This document shows, one piece after another, positions 49,307-62,470 of a DNA stretch of 64,000 bases. The position numbers and the translations under genes are program-made. Source of the DNA: Halichoerus grypus (lineage: Eukaryota; Chordata; Mammalia; Carnivora; Phocidae); contig NC_135716.1 in the NCBI RefSeq assembly GCF_964656455.1, forward strand, positions 110,144,389 through 110,208,388, written 5' to 3'. Each line of letters starts with the position of its first letter. The first letter of the stretch is position 1. The notes below the pieces were generated by a model. It saw nothing but the letters and a program-made list of their open reading frames with translations, made no database searches and was not told where the DNA came from.

Positions 49307-52300
49307 GTATGCTGGGCTTGCATGTTCTCAACCATCACTTGCCTCTCCCTTGCCTCACCCGTCAGAGAGACCAAAGGCATGGGAAAGAGCAGGAGATTTG
49401 GTGGGAAAAGATATCAGAGGAGGCAGGAAGGAATGGCTCTAGAGGTGGCATGAAGCTCACCCTGGTGAGGACTCCTCTTTCCATCAGCTTAGAAGTTAGG
49501 AAGTTGAGGAGGGCAGGAAAGTTCTCATTCCAGGCAAGTCTAGAGACAGAAAGGAGAATGCCAAGAGAGGTTGCACTCTGGTAAGGATGAGGCTAGGTTA
49601 AGTCTGGAAGCAGGAGAAGGGAAAGGTGTGGGAGCATTTTCATAGAGCACTAGAGAGTGAGCGAACCAGGACCATGTAGAACCAATGCCAAGTAAGGGGC
49701 CAGGGAGGTCAGAGTGCATATGTTTATTGTGGCATAAATACGAACGATCATTCCATTTCTTCCAGGGATATTCAGCATCCCGGGCCCTGAGGCACAGCAG
49801 GTGTGGAGGGAGGTGATGCAGGGCTGGGGGTTTTAGGGAGGTACTGCAGAAGGTCCAGGAGGCAAGGGGTTGAGGGTGGTGACTAGAAAACAGGCAGCAT
49901 CGGGTCCAGGCTGCGTAAGGATGGATGGGAAGCCAGAAGTACTGAAATGGCCTGGGGGAGATGGGGGGACAAGGGAACAGAGGCCTCTGGGAGTTCCATG
50001 ATCCTGCTTAAGGACTGGGGCACTGAACGGGATGGAGGGCTTGATGACTGTGGTCAAAGACTGAACTCTGCGCATTCAGGATTTCGCAGGCAGACAGGAG
50101 CAGTGAGAAGGAGGCCCTGGTGTGGCCACGGTGGCTGAAGGGGGGCCGAGGCAAAGGTTGAGCTGATGAGGAGACTGAAGCAACGAGACGCCAGGCTGTT
50201 GGGTCACTGTTTGTGCGGGCAGGTAGCAGAGCTGGGCACCAGGGTAGGAGAGCCACTTGGGCTCAGGAACAGTGAGGGCTGGATGTGGCAGAGGCCTGGG
50301 CACCAACTGGAAACCTCCCCCCCCCAACCCCCTGCCATCCCCAGGAGGGCAGATGAGCAGATGGGAGAGAGAAAGCCCTGCCAGAAATCTAGGGCTCTCT
50401 GCTGTCCTGCAGGGGGAAAAGACTGCCAGTGGGGGGAAGATTGTGAAGGCTCAGAGGCTGTGAAGGAAGAGGTTCGGAGATGCTGCATGCATCCTATGTT
50501 CCTAGGGTAGGGATGGGCGGGGGTTACTCTCCGGACGGCCTCAGAGGATGGCAGGGATGAGCAAGGGGTCTACCAAGGGGTTGGGAGGGGGTGGATAGAA
50601 CGGCTCCTGTTCAGGGTTCCGAACAAGAGAAGTGGGAGAATGGTATGAATCAGCCCTCCAGGGGTCATCACCCATGCAGCTGGAGAGATGGGTCAGAGCG
50701 GGTGCCCACGCCGAGGGCTCCCAGAGCAGAAGTGGAAGGACTGAAAGAAGAGTGACCACACCTTGGGGAGGGTGGTGGAGGGAAGCAGGGGGCTTCAAGA
50801 GTGCAGAACAGTCTGGAGGGGAAACTATCCTTAGGAGAATATTATCCTCTTCCCTCCCGGCCACCTTCTCCCTTCTGTCCGTCTGGGAACAATGAAGGAC
50901 AGGAGTATGTTCAGATGGCACGCTGAGGTGACTGCATTACATTTTAATTCTCTCAAAAATAGTAACACATGTACTTTATGTAGTAATTTTCTGCAGACCA
51001 GATTACAAACACGACCTTCTTTGCTGTCCTGGATAGAAGAGTTACTTAGCTCAAGCTTGAAGGACCTTCTAAGGTGTGGGCACAAAGAGCATTTTCGTAG
51101 TAAGAAATTCGGGGGAGAGGCAGCAAGCAGAAAGCACTGTTGCCAGGATTAAAGAAGCAGATGAGAACATGGGCTGTCTAACCCCGGGAGTGATTGCCTA
51201 CCCCATTCATCCAGTGGGATCTGGAATGAGGCAGACATTTCATTTGGTTGTCTCATTGTCAGATGGAGTCCAGCTGGGAGGAAATGTAAAGGAAGTCATT
51301 TCAAACCACAATTTCTCTGTGGTCTTTACAGTGTGTATGTGAGAACCAAAGTCACTGCTTCCCAACCCCGACACAGACCGAGTTTCGAACTGGCGTACGG
51401 GTGGTTCCTTCTGCGGGCCTTCAGGCTGTGCGGGAAGTTCTCCAAATGAGAGCAGCTTCAGAGGTCTGGGGAGACAGGGTGGGAAAAGGTCAACCAAGGC
51501 TCCCCAAAGGAATTTGGAGGCTGGGAACAAAGATTCTGCAGCACCCTTGACCTCGGTGGCCATAAGTGGGGACAGGGGACCATCCTCAAAGTCTCTGAAG
51601 GAATTCCAGGCCAGGGACCGAGGCCCACCATCAACATGGCAGACTATATCAGGGTCCATCCCAGGGTCACCTGGGGACCTTGCTCACTGTGAACATTGAA
51701 TCCTTGGCCCAAAGCCCCAGTGGAGGGTAAAGCCTTCGAGAGCGAGGTAGGCGGCTGTCATTGGTATGTGCTTTTGCCTGTCAGTCCCCAGTCACCTGGG
51801 AAAGTATGCCGATGGTTGACCTAGGCGGCCTTTTCTTTTCCTAGCAAACCTGTCCTACAGCATTCTCAGCAGGGGAGGATTAATGGTAAAACACCAGACG
51901 GGAAGCCCCCTCCCCTCTCACGCCCAAGCAAGCACTGTGGTCTCTCACTCATCTTCAAACACCTTCTTCCCATGAGCCCCACACATTCTCCTGGCTTCTC
52001 TCCCACCCCAACCCTCAGCTCCCCTCAGCTCCGTGGGCCTCAGCAGCCCCCTCCCCCAGCCTCTTCCCAGGGAAGCGAACAAGAAGAACCACATTTTAAA
52101 CAAAATTTATTTTTCTTTCCTCGGGGCCCCAGTTCACATTTCTCCCTCGGGAGTCTAGTGGAGCTTCTGTCTGGTATCAGCCACCTCTTACACTCTCCCT
52201 ACAGGGTGGCCCCCACCCCTCTGCAGGTGTGTGGAACCAGCACGCTCCTGCCGCTTCCCCCTAGGGCCATGGCAGCCCAGTCACCTGGGCGAGGGCGGGG

Positions 52301-52605
52301 GAATGGCTACCCTCCCCAGCAAGATATCCGTACGGAAGGTCAGGTGACTGAGTTAAAGAATAACGAATTGATAAACAGTCAAATGGGGTCCCGACTCTCA
52401 GGTCATGACAACAGGTATTTATTGGGTGCCTCCTGTCATTCCACAGTCATTTATCGAGGCCCTGATTCCATGTCACGCTCTTATGCTGGGTGTCAGAGAG
52501 AGGTGACCTCAAGGGCTTACATCTGTGCGCCCAGCATTGCTAGGTATGATGAGGGAGGGGTATAATGAAAGCAGGGTCCATAGCCCCCTACTCTCCAGAG
52601 ACTCT

Positions 52606-52626
52606 GTGTGTGTGTGTGTGTGTGTC
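52606..52626. repeat. (TG)n microsatellite
   Basis: Short uninterrupted TG run. Confidence 0.9.
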
Positions 52627-53934
52627 CGTCCATCCCGGGTGTCACTGAGGCCAGTATATAACATAATGCTGACTATGGAGAAATGATTGGGGAAAGAAGA
52701 ACAACTGAGCTGGCATCCAGAGGAAGGAAGAAAGGAAGCTGGGTTTGGAAGATGACATGACTTACGTTATCGGGAAAAGGGGAAGGCAAGAATAAAATAG
52801 AGCAGCCCCTTTCAGACCCCCTCCTGCTCCCGGGCTCCGTCCTGTATTCCGGTTCTCCTGAAGCCTTTGGGCTTTCCCTGTGGGAAAGGCGGTGAGCCTG
52901 GCTGGTGGCACGACTCCCGAGAGGCTGCTGTGGGGCAGAGTCTCAGGACTGGTTGCCCCTGCCCTAGCTGTGTGGGTAGGCCCGCGGGCTTGACCCATCC
53001 CCTTGGAAGAGGAAATTGGCAACAACCTCCACCTGGACCAGGCTCTTCAGGGAAAGGCACAACCCAAAAACGGAAGGGAAGGTTGTCAAGCACTCAGCGG
53101 GGTAAGGTAGGCCTCTTGGTCACCTAGTGAAGGGAGAATTTGGGGGAGAGAAGATGGGGTGCTGGGGTGTTAGGACCAGGGAGGAGCAGGGACATTTGAT
53201 AATCAGAGTTAATTAAAGAAGAGCTAAGAGATAAGTAGTCACCAGGCTCCCGGGGGGAGTTGGGATGTAGACATGGGCACTTTCATGTAACCCAGACGCT
53301 TTCCCTTAATGTTGAAATGATTTCCTAAGAGTCTGGGCCTGTAACCTTCTTTGCTGGCCAGCGCCCGTGAACTGTGGCAATGGCCCACTTGAGGCTGCGT
53401 GTTGGCCCTGGAAGCAGGCAACAGAGGTGGGTACCCTGGGGGTGAAGGCCCCGGGAGGCGTCGAAATATTAATGCAATCAGAACAAGCATCTATGGAGGG
53501 GGCTCACTGTTTTCAGGCCTGGGAGTTAGCCACTTCACTGTCCTTACCCCGAGTCACCCTCACAATATCCCTGTGAGGTGTGCAAAGTACAGACACAAGT
53601 CGTTCAATCACTTACCGCAGGTTCACCTTAAAGGTTAGCAGTCCTTTATGCCTCCTTATAAAAAATTTCTGCTTTTAGTATATCCTGGGGGAAGCCAGAG
53701 AGAATGTGACTGGGGCTGATCAGGGCACGAAATTATAAGTCCAGGCAATAGACCACCCCCTCTTTCCCACTTGAAGCTTTTCTTGCCCCAAACAGGCCCA
53801 TCTCTCCTAGTCCATGTCAGCACACCAAGCTTAGAGTCTTAGCTGAGATGACAGAAATGCCAGGAAGAGCCCTCTACCCCATGACAACACATTGTGGACA
53901 CAGCATGTGTGTCCTCTCATTCTAGACTAGGCTT

Positions 53935-54383
53935 TTTCAACCTTAACACTAATGACATTTTGGACCAGGTGGTCCTTTGCTTTGGACTGGGGAGGGAGGT
54001 TATCCTGTCCATTGTGGATGTGTTACCAGCATCCCTGGCCTCTACCCAGTAGCACCTGCCCAGCTGCAGCATTCAAAAATGTCTCCAGGCGCCTGGGTGG
54101 CTCAGTTGGTTAAGCGACTGACTTCAGCTCAGGTCATGATCCTGGAGTTCCTGGGATTGAGTCCCGCATCGGGCTCCCTGCTCAGCAGGGAGTCTGCTTC
54201 TCCCTCTGACCCTCCCCCCTCTCATGGGCTCTCTCTCTCATTCTTTCTCTCTCATAGATAAATAAAATCTTTAAAAAAAAAAATGTCTCCAGACATTGCC
54301 AAATATTCCCAGGGGAGACAAAATTGCCCCGTTCTAGCTCCTCACCCCCATCTGGTTGAGAGTCACTGTTCTAGACCAACTCC
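53935..54383. repeat. hAT-type MER fossil split by a SINE
   Basis: 'TTTTTCAACCTTAACACTAA', 'GCATCCCTGGCCTCTACCCA', then after the SINE 'ACATTGCCAAATATTCCCAG' and 'GTTGAGAGTCACTGTTCTAG'. This is an almost complete non-autonomous hAT element opened by the CAN-SINE at 54089-54278. Confidence 0.85.
54089..54278 (+). repeat. CAN-SINE inside the hAT fossil
   Basis: Head GCGCCTGGGTGGCTCAG, tail GATAAATAAAATC. Perfect 14-bp target-site repeats AAAAATGTCTCCAG lie at 54075-54088 and 54279-54292. The repeat sequence itself belongs to the host MER element. Confidence 0.96.
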
Positions 54384-54575
54384 ACAATGCATCTGATGCG
54401 CCCCCTCCTGCCCTGAGCTAACTTTTTCCACCTTCTGTGCCTTCTCACTAAGTTTTGCCTGGCTGCGTCAGCAGTAAATGCCGTGACTGTGTTGGTGACA
54501 GCCTACTGGCAGGAGCCCTGACCTCCAAGCTCCCAGGGAACCCAAGAACAGAGCCTTCTGCTGAGAGCCAATTAG

Positions 54576-54827
<252 letters not shown>

Positions 54828-55084
54828 TGAGCCTGAGAAAAACAGGGAAGAACTTGCATTATTTTTCCTTCTCGCTTTTACGTTCAGAACCCATGATTTG
54901 TTCCAAATATTCAGAAAAATACCTGGAGGCAGGGGGTGGTCTCTTGAAATAATGAGCCTTCCTGGCATAGGATTCCTAAACAGCCCAAATCCTGGCAGCA
55001 CTTCAAACAGCTCAGATTTGTATAACTGGAAAGAACCTTGGAGAACACGTGGCTCAGAATCCTCTTAGAGTTGAGGAAACTGAG

Positions 55085-55370
55085 GTTTACTCATGTATTC
55101 ATCAAATATTTAGGGACATTTTAGGTACCAGCATACAGTAGTGAACAATATAGGCAAACCCCTGTCTCTGGGAGCTTACATTCCAGCCGGGACCACAGGC
55201 AATCATCAAATAAGCAAAGATACGGAGTGTTTCCTGGTCAAGATAGGTGCTGAAGGAAAATCTGGCAGGGCTGGGAGTTAGGGAGGGGCTAGGAGGCATG
55301 GGATGGGGGCAGACTGAAATGAGATGGTCAGGGAAGGCCTTCCTGCCGAGTGGTATCTGAGCCCACCTGG
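55085..55370 (-). repeat. L2 fragment (antisense)
   Basis: 'ATTCATCAAATATTTAGGGA', 'CTGTCTCTGGGAGCTTACAT' and 'GGGAAGGCCTTCCTGCCGAG' in order. Confidence 0.75.
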
Positions 55371-56879
55371 CTGAACAGAAGGCAGCCGTGGGAAGAGGAG
55401 AATTCCAGTGTGAGAAACAGGCCGTGCATGCACAGTGTCTGAGTGCACGGAGGGAGCTAACCTGCCCCGGTTACAGACCTCTGATTTCCTGCACGTTTTC
55501 TTCTCGGTGCCAGGCAAGCTCCTTCTTCTATGGAGCCATGACCCCCCAAAATCTATCTCATGCATTTCATAATCTCCTATATGTGTTCAGAGCATTTTTA
55601 CCACTAACATGACTTTCCCATCTGTGGAAGTTCTGGGCCTCACGGCTCCTGCCCAGCATCCTGGGCATGCGGGTTCCTGGCATGAGGAACACAGTGAGAA
55701 TGCAAGATAAGCGGCGGCCCGATAGTGCAGACACCCGTCCCGCCTCTCCTGGCCAGGTCTGCACCTCCTCCAGACTCCAGGGGAGACTGAGACATAAACA
55801 GAGAATTTCAGGGCCTGTGTCAGTACAGAGATAAAGGTCTGAGCCCAGAGGAGGGAGGGGGACCCCACACGCCCGGGCAGGGCCGGCTCCGTCTAAAGGG
55901 GTTTTTGAGCTGGTTCCCTGCGCAGCGGTGAAGCCCATACCTGCTTTTCTGGCTTCTCTGTCTCTGAGGTTTTCCCTGAAACTAGACGAGGGGAACTGAG
56001 GGTCGGCCCTGAGACGGTGTGTCGGGGCCCTTGGAGCGCAGTGCCCGCAGTGCCCAGGCCCTTGAACTCAGGCCTGGCTGCCCTGCTCCACTCGCCCTCC
56101 CACCCCCACCTGGGGGAGGGGTGGTGGGGGCGGCATCCATGGCTCATTCTCCCCTTTGCTTTCTCTTAGCTCATAAAACTGAAGTCCTGGAAATGCCTGT
56201 GATGACTTCCAGTTGGTAATAAAAAGGAGATGGAGATAAGGGCAGGAATTTAGGGGAAATTTCTTTCCAGTTCCTCACTGATGTGACATTTGGAGCTTTA
56301 GTTGCTGTGCTGTTGGCATCAGCGCTGAGCCTTTCATGTGGGCAGAAGGGGCCAGTGTCCCTGGGCTGTGCTATTATGTAGTGTTGCTTGCTCTGATGAG
56401 CTGGTGCTTCCCTGATTAGCAAACGTCAGAGCTTAAGAGGAAGCCCAGAGCTCCTGCTGCTGGAAGAGGCTGCTCGTGTTGTCCCAGCTCCCTCTGGGCC
56501 CTGTGCCCTCCCTGCTTCTCAGCATGGTCGCCGGCTGCACCTGCCTCCCCATCACCCCATCGGGTCTTCATCCAACTGTGCCACTCCTTACCAGCACCGT
56601 CCACCACAACTTTCCTCCACGACGGCAGAGTTCTCTCTCCATGCCGTCCAAGAGGATAGCCACCAGCACATATGGCCGGAAGGCACTTGAGATGGGGCTA
56701 GTGCAGCTGAGGAACTGAATTTTAAGTATTATTTAATGTTGATTAGTTTAAATTTAAATAGCTACATGGGGCTTACAGCTCTCTGATAGGCCAGTCTCAG
56801 CAAACATGGGATTTTGTTCTTCATCAGGACTGCATGCCCTTCCTGGGTCCTCTTGGCCTGGCATCCGAGTACCTCTCTC

Positions 56880-57500
56880 CCCATCTAGGAAATTGTTAGA
56901 CGATGAGAGGGGAATAGTTGTTTGCCTCATCACTCACCCCACCCCCAACCCCAGCCTTGTAAACTCCTGGACTTACTTCAAGGCCCAGCTTAAGTGTTGC
57001 CTCCCCTGTGAAATCATTCACAAACCCTCCCTTCTTTGTTCTGCCCCCCCTCCCACTTCCCTACTCAGCAAAGAGCTAAAGTAGTGATGAAGCACAAGCT
57101 CTGGGTTCAAATCTCAGCAAGGCCACACAGTTAACTGTGTGACCTCAAGCAAGTTAAATAACAACTCTGTGCCTCTGTGTCCTCATTTGTAAAATGGAGA
57201 CAGTAAAAGTGCCTATGATTGTTATGGGGGTCAAAAAAATTAATATATGTAAAGCACTAAGAACAGTGCCTGGCACACAGGAAACACTCAAAACACACTG
57301 GCTATTCTTAACACTCCTTCTTCTGTGCTCTGGTTTCACTACATTCAATTTAGCACTTACCGCTTTGCCTGCCTTTCCAGCCAGCCGGTAAGCTCCTTGG
57401 AGAGCAGAAAACTCACCTTATTCTCTGTATCCCCAGTAACTGTTCTAGTCCCTGCAGAATGGGACTCAGTGAATGGGCATTGAATGAATGAGTCTCTGTG
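56880..57500 (+). repeat. L2 with nested MIR
   Basis: L2 begins with 'CTTCAAGGCCCAGCTTAAGT' and resumes after 57.33 kb with 'TAAGCTCCTTGGAGAGCAGA' and 'TGTATCCCCAGTAACTG'. A sense MIR occupies about 57070-57330 ('CTGTGTGACCTCAAGCAAGT', 'GTAAAGCACTAAGAACAGTG'). Confidence 0.75.
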
Positions 57501-58096
57501 TGAAAGAAGGAGCCAGGACCTTCATAGTGTCCCAGCTTTCCCACTAGCCTGCTGTGTAATTTCTCCTCCATCACTTTTCTCCCCTAGAATATTAGAGGTT
57601 TGGACAAAGTGAGCTCATTGATTCCCTCCACCTCAGAATGTTTTAGACGCTGGGATTAGGGTTGGGGATAAGAAGCAGTGTGTGGGCAAAACAGGAAGGC
57701 TCTGTTAGAACATGCACCCAGTTACAGTCCCCTGAGATTGATGGAGTCCACACCAACCCAGTGTCAGCCGTGACCTCATTTAGTGGGAGGTGGGGGTGGG
57801 GTGGGGTGTAAGTAGAGCCTGAGCCTGCTCTGCTCTCCTGCCCTGAGAACTGTGTAATTGGAGGTCCTGGGGAGACTCCAGAGGTCAGGGAAGCCCATAA
57901 ACCTGTTCATGGTACTTGGGTGTTGGGAGTCTAAGACTCCCAAGAGGTCAGTTACTGTACTAGGTGGCCAAGGGTCTCTGGCAAGGGCTGTGGCCTCCTT
58001 GGTCTCCGAGGCCATCAGCAGATTGTGATTCATTGTCCAAGAGTCATTGTCGATGAGCTCCACAGGAGCTATAGGATGTGGTTTATCCAGCAGTTG

Positions 58097-58283
58097 GGGT
58101 CACCAGATAATATACAGGATATCCAGTTTAGTTTGCACTTCAGATAAATGAATGATTTTTTAGCGTAAGTATGTCTAATTTGGACCCTATTGGGGACATA
58201 CCAATACTAAAAACTGTTCATTGTTTATCTGAAATTTAAATTTAACAGGGCATCCAGGATTTTTATTTGCTAAATCTGTTGAG
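58097..58283. repeat. Palindromic MITE (long inverted repeat)
   Basis: The left half (GGTCACCAGATAATATACAG ... TTCAGATAAATGAATG) is mirrored by the right half (GTTTATCTGAAATTTAAATT ... TTATTTGCTAAATC). The centre (TAAGTATGTCTAATTTGG ... GGGGACATACCAATAC) is also inverted. This is a known type of hairpin-forming DNA transposon derivative. The family is not named with confidence. Confidence 0.8.
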
Positions 58284-58448
58284 AAAGGAGAGAGGGGGCT
58301 GGTCATTTGCCATCGCTCCAAATGAATTCTAGCCACTCCCTGTCCTCAGCTTCAGGGGAGTAGGTCCTGATGGTACCTTAGCATCATGCTAAGAATGGAT
58401 TGCTCACATTTTAAGTGGCTCTCTGATAAAATGAGGCTTGGGAGTGTG

Positions 58449-58920
58449 TTAGTTTCCTGTGACTGCTGTAACAAACCACGGCAAACTTAGTGGCTTAAAA
58501 CAACACAAATGTATCATCTTATGGTTCTAGAGGTCGGAAGTCTGAAAGTCAAGGTGTTGGCAGGGCTTTACTTCTTACTGGGGGATCTAGAGGAAGATTT
58601 CCAGTTTCCAGAGACTGTCCCCACTCTTTGGCTGGTGGCCTCCTTTCATCTTCGAGGCCCTCGGTGGTCAGTCAAGTCTTTCTCATGTCACATTACTTTG
58701 CCCTTGTTTCTTCTACCTCCCTCTTCTGCCAGGCTTGTAAAAAAAACCTTGTGATTACATTGGGTCCACCTAGATAATCCAAAATAACCTCTTTATCTTA
58801 AAGTCGGCTGATTCGCACCCTTAATTTCATCTGCAATCCGAATTCCCCTTGTCCTCCAACATAATGTATTCGTGGGTTCTGTGGGTTAGGGCATGGACAC
58901 CTTTGGGGTAGCTGGTCTTC
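58449..58920. repeat. Ancient interspersed repeat abutting exon 6
   Basis: 'GTTAGTTTCCTGTGACTGCT', 'CTTAAAACAACACAAATG', 'TGATTACATTGGGTCCACCT' and 'GGCATGGACACCTTTGGGGT' belong to a common mammalian repeat, perhaps an L1M 3' region. It ends about 45 bp before exon 6 and so supplies part of the intron upstream of the acceptor. Confidence 0.7.
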
Positions 58921-58964
58921 TCCTACCACAGGGAGGTTTCCAATGTTGCTTCTCCTCCCTGCAG

Positions 58965-59162
58965 TTTGCTCACGGAGTCCCAGACCTGATGCTGAAGGAC
59001 ATCGCCTGCAACGAGGCTCTCCTGAATCGCTTCATAATCTTTAGCCAGCGCCACGGGGCACAGACAGTGCGTGACGCCATGTGCTCCCTCTCCCAGGGCA
59101 CGCTACAGTGGGTGGAAGACACTCTGTATGCCAATGTGGACTTCTTCAAGCTCTTCCGTGTG
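58965..59162 (+). CDS. ABCA4: ABCA4 coding exon 6: lumenal domain 1
   Basis: 198 bp between CTCCCTGCAG and GTAAGGGA. It reads [20 protein letters not shown], then [20 protein letters not shown] and on to [12 protein letters not shown], ending on Val256 (GTG). Exons 1-6 together give 768 bp and 256 residues in one frame, which proves the exon set. The final G of the Val codon is part of the donor; in human ABCA4 a change of this base is a known splice-disrupting Stargardt allele, and here it is intact. The unspliced frame would stop after eight further codons. Confidence 0.98.
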
Positions 59163-61169
59163 GTAAGGGAGATATTTAGCCGCTGACCCCTTGGAAGGTA
59201 ATTCCTGGGTGCAATGGGGCCTGGCGACAAGTCATCGGGGACTCATGAATTGATGGTCAGGAGGGCATGAGCCTGGTGTTCAAGACAGTCCTTGAGGAAG
59301 CTCCAGGCTCCAAAGACCCAAGGAATCTTGACCAATAATATTTTTAAAGCAGTGGCCCAGGCACCCAGGAGTCACTGTTAGGTTCACCATTAGTTATGTG
59401 GTTGTGGCACGTGTGAGTCCACTCCCAATGTGGGATAAATCCTCTCCACCACCTCTAGCAGTGTGCAAAGGAGAAGGCCTGGTTTGACTCCCTGCCCTAC
59501 TTACTATTTCCTAAGATAGTTGACCTTTGCTGGCCCCATCACTCATCTATATAACAAATATAATACTTTATAGAATGGCAGGAAAAAAAATAGGTGCAAA
59601 TCATTAAATAAATTTTAATAAATCAGAGCTTCACACTCTGGGTCTGCTCTTGACCACAAAGGTTACTGTTTCCAGGTAGAAAAGAATAACGGAAAATTTC
59701 GTTGTCTCAAAAATTTGGAAAGCCCTCATCTAGCACAACCCTGTGTTCTAGAACCGCATCTCAGACACACTTCTTGGGACCTGATAATACCTCCTCTCTT
59801 GCTAGAAGGATGAGAGGGAATTATAAAAAGGAGGTAAAGAACAGCAGTTCTTACACTTCAGAGTGTATGAACATCATGAGGGAAGCTGGCAAAAGATGCA
59901 AATTCCAAATTGCCATCTCCAGAGACTCATCTGCCCTGTTACCTTAGGTGATTCCAGTGGAGGTCATTATAGGCCATGCTTTAAGAAACACTCAAAATTA
60001 GAATCCTTCAGAGAAGGCGACATGTAGAAAAATAGACATATTGTTTCTATAATTATAAAATGTTTCTAGGATCCAATTGTGTTTTTTTCTTGTGCCTGCA
60101 TTTTAATTTCTGAAACTGTGTTGTAGGGTAAGTCAGTCAAGAGAACTTGGTTCAGGAATTTGTGTTTTACCTTTTTATGGTTGCTCTCTCAAGTCCCAGA
60201 AAACCCACTCTCAGCTTGTCTTACAAAGCAAGTTGAAGGCTTTTAAAAGCAACAACAACAAAAATAAAACAAGTCCCCTCAGTTTTTGGCAGAGTTCACA
60301 CTTGATTCCTTTCAAAACGTGACTTTCCCTTGGAACGTTACTGAACAATGTTCCCAGCTCATCAGGGTGGGTCTCCAGAATGGTAAGAGGGCCCACCACT
60401 GAGAGCCCAGGACCCCAGAAAATTCCCCTTGGCTCGCCATGCTGTAGGGAGAATAAAAAGGCATGTGGTTCAAACTTCTCTGTCCAAAATTCCAAAAGGA
60501 AGTCAATTTTAGACGCACTCCTTGGTTTGTTTTCAGAATCATAAGAGTGAATAAGGCAATAAAGATCCCTTATGCTGAGCAGCTGAACACCAGCAAAGCT
60601 GGAGACCAGTACCTGTGTTTGCAGAGGTGTTAATGTCCTTGGGCACCCAGGATAGTGCAATGTTCTGAGCAATAGAAAAAAGGCAGGGTCATGCATCTCT
60701 TTTTGAAGTACCTTGGCTGCTGGTATAGGTAAATGTACCCTTGGAGCATGACCAGCAATACTGGGAAGATAGTTCTGGATGTAGCTGGATCAAGGGAGAC
60801 CTGGGCAAAACTTTCCATTAGGGGCTGGAACCAAGCTCAGATCACTGGCTTCAGAATGTTTATCACAGAAGAAAGACCAGAAAGTCTTTCCTTCTACAAG
60901 TGCTAGAGTTCAGAAACCAGAGGAAAACTTTGGCTGGTCGCCCTTACTGACCTGAGACATATCCTGTGTGCCTGCTCACCACCTCTGTTCGTGAGTTCAT
61001 GCACTCAGACCTGACCCGGGTGCCTTCAAGGGGCCAGGCACTATGCTGAGGCTGAGGCTCCAACCATGACCCTACCACCCTCACTGAACTCTTAGCCTGA
61101 GAAAAGCAAAAAGACCATGTCACAGCAGTTGGTGTTAGAAACACCCAACACCAACAACATTTGGGCGCT

Positions 61170-61340
61170 GGAGCAGTGGTTCCCAGCCTGGCTACACACT
61201 GAATCACTAGGGAGCTTTTAAAAACTACCAGTGCCTGGCCCCCACCCCCAGAGATTTTGATTCCGTGGGCCTTCAGTGTTTTTTAAAAGCTTCCCAGATC
61301 ATTCCAATATCCAGCTGGGTTGGAAGCACTGACCTAGAAC
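61170..61340. repeat. MER5-like hAT fossil
   Basis: 'GAGCAGTGGTTCCCAGCCTG', 'GAATCACTAGGGAGCTTTTA' and 'CCCACCCCCAGAGATTTTGA' in order. A similar but more worn piece is at about 59840-59990. Confidence 0.78.
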
Positions 61341-62339
61341 ATAGGAGTTGGGTTCCCAGGTTGAGAATCACTGACCTAGAACATAGGAGTTTGATTTACA
61401 GCCTCAGTTTCTGTAGACCAAGCATAATAATAATACCCCAAATGCCACTAAGGCTTCAAAGCACTTTCATTTGATCACCCATAAGACCGGGGAGCTGTGG
61501 ACTCATCCTCCCTGCCATTCTCTTAACAAAGACAGCGTAGCCCCAGAGAGGGCCTAGAGGAAAAAAACCAGCAGGAGGTGGGTCCGCAGGATTACCCCTA
61601 CCTGCCCTTTCTTGCTCCTGTTCATCTTTGTGGGGAAAGAACAGCCCAAGACAGGACACATGGAGTGCAAGCAAAGAAGACGGACATCCTGTCTGGTGCT
61701 CTTGACATGAGCTTCTTCATCTGACAAATGGACAGAGTGGCTGAACATTTTTTTTAAATTACTAATAAGGAAACCCAAAAGAAGCTACAGGCACGAAGAC
61801 AGGATTTTTGCTTTCATTGCTCCTGTACCCATCTTATCCGTATTTTCAGAACAACAGCCCTGAGAGCACAGCAAGGCTCAGGGAAGACCCTCAGACCTTC
61901 CGAGAGGGACATCGGGGAAGCAGCGGCTGCTCCAAGGCCAGGGGTGGGGGCCTCTCTGGGACGAGGCTGTTATTGCAGCTGGCTGGCGGGCAGCCACGCT
62001 TAGCCCCAGCACCGGGGAATGCTGTGCCTTCTGTTCTCCTGGGCTGTTTCTCATACGCATGTACACCAGTGTGCAAATAATGTTTTATTAAATGCCAAGG
62101 CAGTGCTCATTAACAAAGAAGGAGGGGCACTGTCAGTAAGCTGGGGCGATGGCCCCGGCGCCTGCTGTGGAAGGAGGGGGGGCGTGGGTGCGTGGGAGTA
62201 GACCCGGCCCTCGGAGCCGAGGGGATCCGAGAGGAGGGTTTGGCGGTTAGCACCAACTGGAGCCAGCTGTGTTTTCCCTCGGCCCCTCAGAGATCAGAAG
62301 CCAGTGTTCTCATCCTCAAATAATCCCAGCTCAGTCACG

Positions 62340-62470
62340 GTGGCCTCCCTCCACCCGACCCGTCCCCGAACGTACACTCACGCACGCCCGGCGCACGTGC
62401 CTGCTGGAGCGTGCCTGCCGGAGCGTGCGCGCTGACACGCAGGCGCGCCTGCGCACGCGCACAGGATGCC
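62340..62470. promoter_or_regulatory. CpG-dense patch with a consensus NRF1 site
   Basis: TGCGCACGCGCA at 62450-62461 fits the NRF1 consensus YGCGCAYGCGCR exactly. A CACGTG E-box lies at 62394-62399 and a 14-bp unit (GTGCCTGCTGGAGC / GTGCCTGCCGGAGC) is repeated in tandem. CpG density is far above the rest of the intron. It could be a cryptic promoter or enhancer; no transcript can be shown from sequence. Confidence 0.5.

Noticed and set aside
51972..52565. The longest unspliced frame in ABCA4 intron 4 (197 residues, proline-rich).
   Set aside because: It has low-complexity composition, no recognisable domain and an L2-like stretch inside. Nothing supports a coding exon.
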